A stretch of DNA of 64,000 nucleotides from Rotaria sordida (GCA_905250125.1 CAJNOL010000027.1:297242-361241); one strand, 5' to 3'; shown: positions 35,753 to 48,789, counted from the first letter of the stretch. A program made the numbers and translations. The notes: generated by a model not told the origin, from the letters alone.

Positions 35753-37720
35753 TTAATCATTTGATAAATTTTCAATTAGAATTGGTTCAATCTTATCTGC
35801 CATTGGAAAACGAAATATTTTTGAAAAAAAATAGAATTGTCCATCTAAACTTTTTCGTATATTTTCTGCTTTACGAAAACCATGTTGTTCACCTTCAAAT
35901 AAAACATATGCAACTGGTAATTTTTTTTCACGTAATGCATTAACCATTATTTCAGCTTGACTTGGTAAAACAATTTTATCTTCTGTACCTTGAAAAAAAA
36001 TAATTGGTTTTGATAAATTTTTAACATAATTTATTGGTGAACGTTCTATATAAAGATCTTTTTTAGCTGGATATTCACCAACTAATTGATCTAAATAACG
36101 TGCCTCAAATTTATGTGTATCACGTGCAAGTAATTCAAGATCACTAACACCATAATGTGATGCACCAGCAGAAAAATAATCAAACATCGTTAATGCACAT
36201 AGTGTTGTATAACCACCAGCTGAACCTCCATCAATTGTTAAACGATTTCTATCAACTTTATTTTGTTGAACAAGATGTTTGGCACCAGCTATACAATCTT
36301 GTACATCATAAATTCCCCAATTATATTTTAAACTATCACGAAATTTACGTCCATAACCAGTTGAACCACGATAATTAACATCAAGTAATGCAAAACCACG
36401 TGATGTCCAATACTGTATACGAAGATTAAATGAACTTGTTGTTGCCGATGTTGGACCACCATGAGAACGTACAAGTAATGGTGGAAGTTCATTTGTTTTT
36501 GTTGGTATTTGATAATCATCATTTTTTGGTGGATAATAAAATCCATAAGCAACATCATCATCATTATCACCAGTTTTAAATGTTATCATTTCTGGTACAG
36601 ATAAATAACGTGAACCAAATGTTAAATTTGTTGAACGACATATAATTTTTTTTGTATTTGTTTCTAAATTATATTCAACAATTTCAGTTGGCTTTATAGA
36701 TGATGAACCAATAAAATAAACATTTTGTTTATAAACATGTACAGAACCAATATTAGTATATTCTTCTGTAGCTGTTAATGGAATAAGTGTTTTTGTTTGA
36801 ACATTAATTCTATTTAATTTAGCAATTCCATTTTTCCAATAAACAGTAATAATATTTTCATCTGAATCAAAATCATAATAAGATGCACCAAATTGCCATG
36901 CAGGTCCACCAAATTCAGCTTCCATATTATAAACATGTTCGAATGATTGATCATTAATATTAAAACGATAAATATTCCACCAACCATTCTGATCACTAAT
37001 AAAATAAATAAATTTTCCATTTGGTGACCATTGTGGTTGTAAAATTGATTCATTAATTTTTCCAAATAATTTTTTTTTATTAATTAATAATAAATTTTCT
37101 TCATTATTATTATTAAATTCACCAATCCATAATTCTGTTTGATCCCATGGCATATTTGGATGATTCCAACAAATCCATATTAAATATTTACCATCAGGAC
37201 TTATTTTTGGTGATGAATAAAAATCATAACCTGAATCTAATGTAATTATTGATGATGAATTTTTTAATGAAATTGAAATAATTGTATTTTGAACATCATT
37301 TTCACTTTGATGATTTTCATGTACACATATTAATTGTTGTCGAATTAAATCAATTGTAAAATCTGCATAACGTAATGATGAATTATTTGATTCATTTGTT
37401 AATGGTATTGGTAAATTATTCTCTTTAATATCTAATTTATATATACGTTGATCATTAAAATTTGAAAAATAAATAATATTATTTTTAACAATATATGATC
37501 CACCACCATATTCATGAACACGTGTACGACAATTAAATGTTTTTGATATTAAATCATCTTGTTGTTTATTTGAACGAAGTACATAACGACCATTTTCCAA
37601 TGGACGAAGTTCTAACCAATAGATATTTCCTTTTTCATCAATTTCAATTTCTGATAATGTTAAAATATTTTCAACAATTAATGAAGATTGTATTGGTGAT
37701 AACCATGTACCATAAGACAT
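35753..37720 (-). CDS. S9-family prolyl oligopeptidase-type serine peptidase
   Basis: A single uninterrupted frame of 655 residues. The N-terminal part is a beta-propeller, recognisable by RTRVHEYGGGSY (65-76), YFSNF-DQRIY and repeated SPDGKYLIW/SPNGKFIYF blades. The C-terminal alpha/beta hydrolase has HGGPTSATTSSF (420-431), NYRGSTGYG, the nucleophile motif GGSAGG (Ser500), Asp581 in GTEDKIV and His613 in EQHGFRK: a complete catalytic triad. Such S9 enzymes cleave short peptides, often as acylaminoacyl- or dipeptidyl-peptidases; no signal peptide is seen, so it is probably cytosolic. The coding region has no introns among intron-rich neighbours, but a 49-bp intron in the 5' UTR (37809-37761, CAG|GTAGTC...TTTCTAG) is plausible. 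The divergent Vav-like gene begins 566 bp away. Confidence 0.93.
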   Translation of the reverse strand: MSYGTWLSPIQSSLIVENILTLSEIEIDEKGNIYWLELRPLENGRYVLRSNKQQDDLISKTFNCRTRVHEYGGGSYIVKNNIIYFSNFNDQRIYKLDIKENNLPIPLTNESNNSSLRYADFTIDLIRQQLICVHENHQSENDVQNTIISISLKNSSSIITLDSGYDFYSSPKISPDGKYLIWICWNHPNMPWDQTELWIGEFNNNNEENLLLINKKKLFGKINESILQPQWSPNGKFIYFISDQNGWWNIYRFNINDQSFEHVYNMEAEFGGPAWQFGASYYDFDSDENIITVYWKNGIAKLNRINVQTKTLIPLTATEEYTNIGSVHVYKQNVYFIGSSSIKPTEIVEYNLETNTKKIICRSTNLTFGSRYLSVPEMITFKTGDNDDDVAYGFYYPPKNDDYQIPTKTNELPPLLVRSHGGPTSATTSSFNLRIQYWTSRGFALLDVNYRGSTGYGRKFRDSLKYNWGIYDVQDCIAGAKHLVQQNKVDRNRLTIDGGSAGGYTTLCALTMFDYFSAGASHYGVSDLELLARDTHKFEARYLDQLVGEYPAKKDLYIERSPINYVKNLSKPIIFFQGTEDKIVLPSQAEIMVNALREKKLPVAYVLFEGEQHGFRKAENIRKSLDGQFYFFSKIFRFPMADKIEPILIENLSND

Positions 37721-38286
37721 TTTTTTATTAGAATATACTGTTAAACTATTCCAATATGGTCTAGAAAAATTGAAATTTTAATATGATGACAATAAAATTT
37801 GTTGACTACCTGCTGCTGCGAAGACAAAGGTCTTGTTCCTCAACAGAAGTATATGTGAGGAACGAATATTCATCATCACAGCAGTAATGGTAGACGAAAA
37901 ATGATATTAGTAATGATGATAAAGATAACAACATTTAAATACAGATGAATTTTTGATAAGCAATGATAATAGGAAAAAAAAAATATCAAATGAAATGAAA
38001 GTGAACGTAGAGGTAAAATTAGCGAATTAAAGTATCTGTTTAGTCTTTTGTTTTTTTTAAATTAATTTTTTCTGTTGAATAAAATTTCGAATTATTTTTA
38101 TTCTATTAGAAAAAGAACAAGACATTTTTTTTTTGTTTTGAATAAAAAGAGGTTCGAAAAAGAATTTTTCATTGGTTATTTTAATCAACAAATGATTAAT
38201 AAAAAAAGGCGATAAAATGTTTGCTTAACGTTTTTCGTTTTTTTTTCTTCTAAGATGCATTTAATCAAAGGTCAGTAAACAAAATA
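37721..38286. promoter_or_regulatory. Shared divergent promoter region
   Basis: A 566-bp interval between the starts of the S9 peptidase (-) and the Vav-like gene (+). It includes the probable 5' UTR exon and 49-bp intron of the peptidase and a small hairpin, GTTCCTCA...TGAGGAAC, at 37834-37862. An acceptor-like TTCTTCTAAG at about 38245-38254 precedes the Vav start. No TATA box is assigned. Confidence 0.5.
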
Positions 38287-41200
38287 ATGAATAGTCCATC
38301 ATCATTACCACCTCCATTTGATCCAAATAAAAACTTTCAACCAGTTTGGCGTCAAGCCTATCAATGGCTTAATCAATGTCACGTTTTATCACCTGAAGCT
38401 AATCGTATTTTAAGTTTACCAACAAGTACAATCGAAGATTTAGCCGTTATCTTAACTGATGGTTTGATATGAAAAGAAATTTTTTTGCTTTTCGTTTTTT
38501 TAATATTAAATTCATAATTTATTTAGGTATTGTTTTATGTAATTTGCTTAATTATTTAGTACCTGGAATAATTAATTATACAGATGTTTCATTTCGACCA
38601 CAAAAAAGTCGAGTATGAAATAAGAAATAATTTAATTTAAATAATTATTATTAATTAATTTAGTTTTTGTGTTTACAAAATATTCGTTTATTTTTGGATA
38701 CATGTAGACGTGAATTAAATTTTCGTGATCGAGATCTATTCGATCCATATATGTTATTTGATAAATACGATTTAGATAAAGTAAAATCAAAAAAACAAAA
38801 GAAATTATTTTAATAAATTTATGTATATATATATATATTTTTGTTTTTTTTTTTTGTATAAAAGATTATTCAAACATTATCGAAAATTTCACGATTAGAT
38901 CTAGCAAAAAGAAAAAATTTAACACCATTTCCAATTAATAACCCAGTGAATTATGTTAATATGCCAAAAGATGATGATAATGGTATATTACCAATTGTTC
39001 GTTCACTTGATGAGACACTACCTACGCAAGGGTAAGTTTGATTATTCTTTTTTGTTTTTATAATTTTATTCATTTAATATATAAATATATTTATATATTA
39101 ATTATCATTATTCAGTACTTTTATGATGAATAATGATGACGATGACTCTCGAGCACTTCTATATTATGCATCACCTGAAACAATCGTTTCTCCAGCGGAA
39201 CAAAATGATCTCTATGGACGTATAATTGAGAAGAAGAGGGTTGGTGCCTAGAAAAGAATGCTTTATGTTTTTGTTATGCTTTGTTTTGTATCCATGCACA
39301 TTCTTTGCTTTATATGCTTTATGTATTTGCTTGTTGCTCTTGCTACTTTGTGCACCCTGTTTTATTTCTTTGCTAGACCTCCTAAATTACAACGTCAATC
39401 ATCTTTATGTCATTCATGTCGTTATGCACGTATTCATCATGTTCCTTCATTTCATACAACAAATCTATCTCAAACAACAAAACAAGAATCATCATTTATG
39501 AAAACAACAAGTTCAACAAATTTAACTGAATCATTATCATCATCATCACTTGTTGCTGCATGTGCTGCATCAACACTATCATCAGCAGCAGCAATAACAG
39601 ATAAAAATTCCAATGATTTAATAACAACATTAACAAATAATCGTTTATCAACATCATCTCTTCCATTTTCAATATCAAATGGAGATACAGGTGTTTATGG
39701 TTCACGTATAAGTATCGCCGATGATGTTTATGAACAATTATGTGAAAAACCAAAAAAATCTGTTAGTTTTTTCTTCTTTTTCTCTGCTTAATGCTTTGTA
39801 CTATTAGTTAGCATTTTTATCTTTGTTTTGTCGTTTTATGATTATTATTATTATTATTATTATTTATATAAATTTCTAAAAATTTCATTATTTTTTTTTT
39901 CTTTAGGATTCCCATAGAGCATTTCTTCCACGTGATCATTGTGTAAAAGAATTACTTGATACAGAATTAAATTATCGAGATTCGTTATATCAAATAGTGA
40001 CAGTAAATAGAAATATAAGATATATTTTATATTGACATAAAACTCTATATATACATATTCGAATTTATTTTAGCATTTTATTGAACCATTACCATTAAAA
40101 CCAGATGAAAAAAAAAAAATTTTTTTAAATATATCTGTAAGATATTATGAATTTTTTTTTATAGTTAAAACTTTTTGTTTTTTTATTTTCAATTATTAGG
40201 ATATTTATGCATTACATTCAGAATTTTATGATGATTTACGTACGGCTGGTCGCAATGAAAAAGGTCGTACATCACGTATTGTAGATTTATTTACAAGATG
40301 GCAAGATCGATTTCTTATTTATGCTAAATATTGTTCTGAATTACCTGATGCTCAAGAATTTCTTGATCGAAAAATAAAACAAGATACAAATTTTGCTCAA
40401 AAACTTGAAGTAAATATTAATCATGAAAGAACAATTTTATCTTGAGAAATTATTTTAAATGTTAAGAGTTTGCTTTTTTTTTTTACAAATTTTTGCTTGT
40501 TATCATACGTAGAATTAAGATTTTAGAAATAATTTAATTCTAAACATCTCTATTATGATTACGTGGATAAGAGTAAGACATACAGGTTGAACTACAAACT
40601 CTCGGATGACTAACCTGATCTTCGGAGAGGCGGTGTTAGGTTGGTCATCACGATAGATAAAATATTTGAACAAAAGTTTTGATGTCTTTGTCTATGATTA
40701 TCGAAAAATAATTTGATAAAAATGTTCATTCATTTTTTAGCCTTTTAAAGTTGGGTAGTTTTTGGCAGTTATGATTTCCTCTACTATATACGTTATATTA
40801 CCGATTGTTTTCAGAGCAATCATTCAGGAATGGTTGAGCTCTTTTTGCAAGTCGGTTTTTAATAGCAATAGAGAAAATTACTTAAATTAACATGGTGTCC
40901 CATACTAAAATATTTACTGTGGATAAATGACTTGTAGCAAACTAATCATTAGTATAGAACTTTATAGAAAAAATGGTTATCAAACTTCTATAGGTTCTTT
41001 TAAAAAGTTGAAAAAATGAACGAATATTTTGTCAAATTATTTTTTGATCACTCTTCATATTTACATCGAAATCTGTTGATACTAGTGTCTTGCAACCAGG
41101 CCGAATATCCGAACTCTACTTGACAATTAATTAGATCTCGATGTTTGAAAATACTTTTACTATTTCAAGTTGCTAATTTATATAAAAGCGTTGAAGAAAT

Positions 41201-44200
41201 AGAAAGCGACATTGTTTTGCTAAAAAAAAAAATCGTTTTTAATGGAAATTCATCTACAAAAGATGATAAATCATATGACAAAGTAATTGAATACATGGAG
41301 AGAAAAATGAATTATCAAAAAAGTTAAACATATATTATGTAGGCACGTACTGAGCTTTTGTTCATTACTTTCGAATATGTTTATATTAACAGCTTGAATT
41401 CTGAAATGAAAGGCTCAATCATCCGGTAAAATATAGACAAAATATTTCTTTAAAAAATGAGACACCTCTGAGCTCTGTGCTTCAATTATTCTAATTTTTA
41501 TTTGCATTACAAAAACATGTCTCACGAGGGAGCTAACCAGAGTGTTAATCACAGATTCGAACGGAAGTTACCCCCAATCAATAGAGCTGTGCGTAATGAC
41601 ATTAAACGGTTTCCCCATACTATTTTCTTGTAGAGTTTTCAGGTCGAATTAACCTTATGGAATATCACATATAAGTATCGAGTACTCAGATTGGCAGACG
41701 CGTACTACATACATTCCATTGTTGAGGAATATACTAGACTGCCTATTTGATTTTATGTCGAGTGGTTGCTTTTAATGTGTCCCATGTAGTAGTATAACTG
41801 TTAGATGTAGATCTTTTCCTCCATGAACTATTTGACCATTGGATGTCTGTTTTTCTGTCTATAATTGTTCGTGAAGAGAGAAAAAAAGAGGTAAAATCCA
41901 ACACTATTGCTTTTCTCTTTCTCTCTCTCGTTCCATTGATGGACAATATTGGGGTGGAAAGAAAAAAAGAGACAAATACAAATCTAACATATTATATTGA
42001 TTTGAGAATTTGAAAAATTATGATCCAGCTGTAATTTCTGGTTCACAATCAACTTTGCGCCGACATTTTGTGCCAATGATTTCATCAAGGCGGATTAATG
42101 TTCGATAGACAACTGCAATGGTTACTTCCTATGTGTGATATTCCGTCGGGTTAATACGACCTGGAAACTCTATAAGAAAATAGTATGGGGAAAAACATAT
42201 AATGCAATCGTGATCAGCTCATCGAGCTCTATCGATTTGAGTAACTCCTGTTCAGATCTGCGATTAATACTTCTGGTAGTTTCCTCGCCAACCGAGCTCG
42301 AGTACATCTCATTTGATAGAATAGTATTTTCTTCATACTTTGGTAGTCTAGGTTATATAATGTAGCCATTTATTTCGCAGCTGAAGTTGTTTATATAAAG
42401 TGCTCGAAAATAACGCAAAAAAAACCTTGGTACATGCTTAGTATTATTATAATGGAAAAAGCATTCATATATATATTCACAATTATGACGCTGGACACCA
42501 ATATTGCATTCCGTTCCAGCGTCATCAACAACAAGCAAACGTATACTTAGCGAAATTCATCGAATCTTAGAAGCTGAAAGATACCAACTGAATTGCTTTT
42601 TCATGGAATTTGTGATAATTCCTTTTTGTTTTGTTGCTGTTTATGGAAGAAACTAAATAGTATACTTTTTCATATAAAATTAAAGTTTAGAAAGCGTACT
42701 ATCACTGTGAAAACATTTACCGAATATCGATCAGCTCTGGTGCAAGTTTGATTGCGAAATTTAATATATTGTAAATGAAAAATAATTTATGTATTTATTT
42801 TAGCAATGTCGTCAGTCAGCAGGTGAACTTGGTAAATTTCAATTACGTGATACAGTTGTTTTACCATTTCAACGAATTGTTAAATATTCATTATTATTAC
42901 ACGTAAATTGATTGATTTTTCAAAAAAAGCAAAAAAAAAATACATAATTTGTCTTGTTCGCTCGCCTTTTATAGACAATGAAAAAAAATGTTCCATCAAC
43001 CGATCAAAATGGTGATACAAAACGACAATTATTAGAAAAAGCCGAACAATTAATGATTGTAAAAATACAAAAAAAAAAAAAATTTTTTTTTCCATTGATT
43101 AATTGATTTCTATTTAGGATGTTAATCTATATATAAATGAAGCTAAACGTGCACATGATAATTTAAAAGTTATAAATAATATTGAAAAAACAATCTGTGA
43201 TATTAAATTACCATCAGATAGTTGTTTACGTAGTTATGGTCGATTTATAGCTGATGAACAATTTACTGTTAGTGATGATGGACATCGAGGTGGAACAAGG
43301 TAAATGTTTTTGTCATGGATATTCTGTATTTTATATTTTTATGTTTTTTTTTTTTAGAACTGTCTTTCTTTTTGATCGTGTTCTTTTAATATGCAAAGTT
43401 AAAGTAAAATGAAAAGAATTTCTTTAATTTTGAATTAAGATATTTTTGTTTAATTTAGGGTTCAGAAAAATATACATTTCGTGCTGCTTTGTTTATTCAA
43501 GGATGTCAAATAGAAGAATTAAAACCAACAAAACGCGAGGTTTATTTTTAATAATAATAATCTAATTAAAAACAAAAACAAAAACTAAATGATTATTTTA
43601 TAAAATTTTTAGTTCCCATTTATTTTACGTGATAAACTGAAACGTGAATATAGATTTGTGGCAAAAACTGAGGAAAAACGTACATATTGGCTTAAAAATT
43701 TACGAGATGCTATGTAAGAATATAATGAAAAACAAAAAAAAAACTTATTTCTATACATGTTTAGTGATCGATGTTCAAATCCGGAATTATTTGAAAATGG
43801 TCATTATTTTCAAATGAAATCATTTGATGAAATAAATCCACGTTGTGATCTTTGTAATCGATATTTATGGTAAATAAAAATATTATCATATAATAGAAAG
43901 AATTTTAAAAGATTTCTTGTTTTTCTTTCTTTAGTGGAATATTTTATCAAGGTTATGAATGTTCAAGATGTCAAAAGAGACTTCATCGAGAATGTATTAA
44001 AAAAATGGGACCATGTTTTCATCGAGGTAAATATTATGTTAATGAAAATCTAATACATTTCAGAATTTATTATTATTTTAATTTATTTTAATATTCAGTT
44101 TAGCTTGTACTCTAAAGATAGAGACATAATTGAGACTGGTAGTACCGAACTGAAGTTTTCTTCTTCTAAAATTAAAATATATTCAAAGAATACAAAAAAT

Positions 44201-47200
44201 AAGTCTTAATTAGAGTTCGTCAGGTTCAAAATCTTTCTGCCCTGAATCGAACCCGGTTGATTGAAATTCTTCGGGTCGGATCAAACCATAGTTTAATACT
44301 CTCAATGAAACTTTTTAATCGGAATTAGTTAGTCAATACGAGATACTTTTATCTGATTTTTTCGTATCCGGTAGTTAGCGTAGCCTACACATTTCTCAGA
44401 CAATTAGAATCTGTTGGGTCCAACATTTTCAGACTCGATCGATTCTAGTCTCGGTAGTTTCTCATCTGTTGTTTGAAAGTTAATCATTCAAAATATGAAA
44501 TATTTTTAATTAAACTAGTTTTGTAAAAATAACTTATATCTTCTATATAAAGTACTCGGTTAAGCCTTGATTTTTTTTAATTAGATTTTATTATGTAGTC
44601 AACAGCAGATTTTGATAAATATCGTTTTAAGCGATAAATAGCACTAACAAAAATATACATAACTTGTAGTTTGTATCCTAGTATCCAGACACAATGTTAA
44701 ACTGTTCAATTATGCAAACTACGAATTACACAAAAATATATAAATCCGTTTTATCTTGTAGAACGTTTCTGTCTTAGCAGAAAATTTTCAGTAGATAATT
44801 TTGATTCTAATCAGGTACTTTTAAATTATCATGATACGAAGAAACCGAATGATTTTTATAGCCATAGAAAGGCTACATTTTTTTCTATGTTGACTTGCCA
44901 AATGGCAAATTGCTTTTGAGTTAAGGTTTAGTTCATTAGGCAGACCTTGTTGGAATTAGAAGAAAGCCTAAACGGATTCATGTTTATGTATTTTTCTTGG
45001 TTTATGGCTAGTGTAACTTGTTTTTCATTAAAATACTGTGGTGCTTCTTAGATAACCGTCAAAATCTGTTTTTTCAGATTCAAAGTTTACAAAAAATAAA
45101 GTTCCCAATGAGGATAGTTCATTATGGTCTTCTAACTGTGAGATGTAAATATAAGAAGAAAGTGTACTTTTTTTTCTAACAGAATTTTCAATATTGATGA
45201 TACTAAAAAAAACAGTGATAGTTTCACAATGAACTATTCCTAAACACGAGATGAAGGCTACATAGATACGAATCTTTTTAGATTTTCTTATACTATCAAT
45301 AGAACTTATCTAATAAAGTAAAACTCATTTTACGAGAATGTCTCGTTAGTTAAACTCAATAAGACCATCTTTATGAAAAAAGCGTTTTCTGACGAGGGAA
45401 GTCTTCCAACTGATAAATCGATTTTGAATCGAGACTATGTGCATTATGTCGATCTCGATAAGCTATGAATACCCTAAAAATGGTACGTGTCCTCAGCTTA
45501 TTGCTGCGGAGATACTGCACTTATACGGTATTTTTTAAATGAATGCCGTGGTCTAGAAAAACTGATTTTCGTCTTTGGACTTGAAACTTTGCGTAGAGAT
45601 AGACCTTAACATAAATGTTCCATATATTTTGATTTGCTTCTATCCTGAAGTAAGAACATCCAATTTGTCGATTGGTATGAGTGATGCAAAAGACACGATA
45701 TTTTCATAGTTGTATCTTAGGATAATAACAGTGACAAGATCTAAAGTCTATCTCTATGCAAAGTTTTTAAGTCGAAAATCAATTTATCTGATGTTTGTGA
45801 AAGAGCCATAGCATTCATTTTAAAAAAGCCGTAAGAGTGCAGTATCTCCACAGCAATATGCTAAGAACATGAAACCTTTTCTCATCGTTAGTAGAACTTT
45901 TCTAGAGTTTCATCACTCTCATCTGTTTATGTTTTCACTTCGAAAACATAATATACCTTCGTCAAGTGAACACTTGGTGAATTGTAATTATCTTTAAATT
46001 GAACTTATACGATTAATTAAAGTTATTTGAAATCTTATGATTTGCTTTTTTTTTGTTTAGCATCACTTGAACGTATTCGAAGTTTTGATCGAGGTTCAAT
46101 TGAATTACCACGTGCATTTAGTAGTGCATCTAATGTTAATAATCACAGTATGTATATTCTATCTTTCTTTTTAATAATTCAATTTAAATTTTATTTTAGA
46201 TCGAGTTTATGCTTTATATGATTATGATGGTTCAATCAATAATAAAAATAATAGATCTCATATAAATCGATTTGATGATCGACATATTAAGGTTAATGAA
46301 GGTGACGAACTTGAAATAATTGAAGATGATGATGAACATATGTGGAAAGTAAATAAAAAAAAAGCGATGATATATTTGTTTTTATTTATTAAATAAAACA
46401 AAAACAAAAATTGTTTTAGGTAAAAAATTTACGAACTAATGAAATTGGTCTTATTCCAGCAACATTAGTTGGTGCAATTGATGGTGATTTACAAAAAACA
46501 ATTCAACGTTCATCAACAACTCTTGTATGAATTTCAATTTTTTTTTTCATAATCATATTAAATTTTTCTTTTATTTTTAAGGCTGAAACATCATCATTGG
46601 TATGTGATTGTGAAACTTGGTAGGTATTATTGATATTGTAACTTGAATATTTTCAGCGTTCGAATATATCATCAACACTTGCACATCATTTTCCCTTTAT
46701 TCGTTCACTTGTCCAAGCCTATAGTCCACCTTCTACAACACGTGAATCTTGTGGAAATACATATTCAAATCCACCATCAACAAATAATAATAGTAATAAT
46801 AATAATACTATACCTATTCAACGTTCAAAATCTATTTCATCACCAACAACACTTGAAACAAATCCATATAAACATCGAACATTACAATTATCATCTTCAT
46901 TTGATAATACACATTTATCATCAACATTTGTTCCAATCTTACCGAATAATCGTCTATATGATTGGTAAAACAAATGTGTGAATATGAAATTAAATATATT
47001 TTTTTATAATTTTACTAACTATATATAAAGGGAAAAGATGGTTTTTGTAATTTACTACACCTGCTTTGATGCTAATTATACTTCTAATATTTTTATTTAT
47101 TTTTTTCATATTAGAAACTTAGCTTTTTTTATTCTCTCTATTTAGGTATCTTGATATCAGTCGACATCAAGCAGAAGATATATTAAGAAATGAAACTGTT

Positions 47201-48294
47201 CCAAATAATACATTTCTTGTTCGAAAACAAGGAAAAAATGAAGGGCATGCTATATCCATTAAGTAAGTATTGATTTGTTGTAAAGATACTTTTCCTACAA
47301 AATATCATTGTCTATTGATATAAAAACCTGTGCGAGAAACATGAAGCAAAGAGGAAGAAGCATACTTCTATGTTTCTGAAGTACCAAGAAGTATAGAGAA
47401 TGTTTACAGGAAGATGAGAAAGTTTTTGTTAGTTTAAGATATTTATTAAAAATTAAAAATAAAGAAAACTATGAAAAAATAAACAGTATCAATGTTTATA
47501 TTTTCTGCTTGTTTCAATGATACATGAGAGATGATCACTTGATAAACGACTATGTGCATCAATTAAGAGTCAATATGATGATTGTTTATGTAAATATCGA
47601 TAACTCTTATTAATTTCAATTTTGAAGTATGAATCTTTTAAATATGGGCGAATGTAATCTAAGAGTTTAATGCCAGTAAATTTTTTTGACGAACTCATAT
47701 TTTCGTCTTCTATCATCGATCATTTTATCGTCACACTCTGACAATTGTTGATTATCTTCATCTTCATCTCTTAGAGATTTCCCACTGTCAATGGTCTTTT
47801 TTTCATCAATCTTATTTTTAAATACCAGAAGCTAATATTTCTATGAAACAAATCCATTTTTGAAAGAAAATAAGTCATGTCAACATGCTCAATAGAAATT
47901 GATTAAGTTTAAAAAAAGAAAATGTATATATATATATATATATTTAACTATTTATTGATTTATTAATAATAAAATTTTAAATATTCATGATTTTATTTAG
48001 ACATAATAACGAAGTATATCATATTCGAATATATACACAAGAAATAGATGGTTCTGTTAAACATTATCTAGTTGATAGTCTTCTTTTTGACAGTTTACAA
48101 GTAAGAAGAAAAAAAAAAAGTTTAAAATTTTTACTTTAATTTTTGTTTTTCTTTCTCTTTTGATTTAGTCTTTAATTCAATATTATCAAACACATTCACT
48201 TGAAGATCGTTTTCCTCCTGTTAAAAGCTCGTTGGTATATCCAATAGCACATGTATGTAGTCATGATATGCTACTCCTACCGGGCACTCTGTAA
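38287..48294 (+). CDS. vav: Vav-like Rho guanine-nucleotide exchange factor
   Basis: Twenty-five exons: 38287-38461, 38527-38612, 38664-38780, 38865-39031, 39116-39239, 39377-39761, 39907-40002, 40074-40136, 40200-40409, 42804-42902, 42975-43058, 43118-43299, 43358-43403, 43459-43539, 43613-43713, 43765-43869, 43935-44026, 46061-46147, 46200-46348, 46420-46524, 46582-46599, 46657-46964, 47146-47262, 48001-48100, 48169-48294; about 1073 residues. Domains in order: calponin homology (about 15-140), acidic Tyr-containing segment (about 182-222, DDDDSRALLYY, NDLYGR), Ser-rich insert, DH (about 355-560, ELLDTELNYRDSLYQI), PH (about 575-672), C1 zinc-binding (about 683-735, CDLC, CSRCQKRLHREC), SH3 (about 768-840, VYALYDYDGS), SH2 (about 960-1045, WYLDISRHQAEDILR, FLVRK). 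Vav couples tyrosine-kinase signalling to Rac/Rho. The C-terminal SH3 of other Vavs is absent. The exon 5 donor is one base out of phase (see findings). Confidence 0.9.
39842..39864. repeat. (ATT)n microsatellite
   Basis: Seven to eight ATT units in the Vav-like intron after the Ser-rich exon. Confidence 0.8.
40676..41085. repeat. Foldback element in a Vav-like intron
   Basis: Left landmarks CGAAAAATAATTTGATAAAA and GTTCATTCATTTTTT pair with AAAAAATGAACGAATATTTT and CAAATTATTTTTTGATCAC on the right; outer flanks also pair weakly. Lies in the 2.4 kb intron between the two main DH exons. Confidence 0.7.
41500..42310. repeat. Foldback element, about 0.8 kb, in a Vav-like intron
   Basis: Arms of about 200 bp (41500-41720 and 42095-42310) are reverse complements with scattered mismatches. 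Pairs include CCCCATACTATTTTCTTGTA with TATAAGAAAATAGTATGGGG, and GGAATATCACATATA with TATGTGTGATATTCC. The interior is not self-complementary. Non-coding. Confidence 0.8.
42485..42525. repeat. Perfect 11-bp stem-loop
   Basis: ATGACGCTGGA and its exact complement TCCAGCGTCAT surround a 19-base loop, within the same Vav-like intron. Confidence 0.75.
44640..44745. repeat. Short inverted repeat in a Vav-like intron
   Basis: CATAACTTGTAGTTTGTAT pairs with ATGCAAACTACGAATTACAC about 60 bp downstream, with AT-rich outer extensions. Confidence 0.55.
45385..45880. repeat. Foldback repeat, family B, copy 1
   Basis: The left arm (GAGACTATGTGCATTATGTC, TTATTGCTGCGGAGATACTG, AACTGATTTTCGTCTTTGG, GAAACTTTGCGTAGAGATAG) has an inverted partner ending near 45880 (CAGTATCTCCACAGCAATA, CTATCTCTATGCAAAGTTTT). 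The same landmarks, diverged, recur at 59475-60110. Lies in the 2 kb intron before the SH3 exons of the Vav-like gene. Confidence 0.8.
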
Positions 48295-48789
48295 CTCTTT
48301 TTTATTCATCATATTTATTTTATTGATAAAATAAAATCTTCATTTCTTTTTTCCCTTTATTTATTCGTCATTATAAAAACAACGAGCAAATAATAAAGAA
48401 AACAGTGAAAATTTTTTTTTGTTTGTTGGTTTGTTTGTTTGTTTGTTTGTTTTACAATTTGTTCTTTATTAAGCAATATGAAAAAAAAAATAAAAATCAA
48501 ACATGCGATAGTTTTAAATCATTAGATTATCATTTTTTTTTTGTTCTTGTATGCGTGTATAACTATTAGATAAAACTGTTTTTTTCCTCTTCTCCTTCAA
48601 CTTCTTAATCGTTCATTTATGCACATTTTGTTATGTTCTATTTTTTTACTTTCTATTCAGTTAAAACAAAACAAAAAAAAGAATCAGACCATCAAAATGT
48701 CCTTGTTTTTTACATTGATAAATGAAGTGGAAAAAAAAACTGAACAAAAAACAATTATGATTTTTTTTTTCGATAAAAAAACACTCTAG
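48295..48789. other. Intergenic between Vav-like and PAAT-like genes
   Basis: Under 500 bp between two + strand genes. Includes a (GTTT)n run at about 48421-48452. An acceptor-like ACTCTAG directly precedes the next start codon. No gene seen. Confidence 0.6.

Noticed and set aside
39226..39501. Leu/Cys-rich + strand frame
   Set aside because: It reads through an intron of the Vav-like gene in the wrong frame; the other frame gives the real Ser-rich exon.
44218..44300. TCGAACCCGG resembling a tRNA T-loop on the minus strand
   Set aside because: No complementary T stem, anticodon arm or acceptor stem at the right distances.
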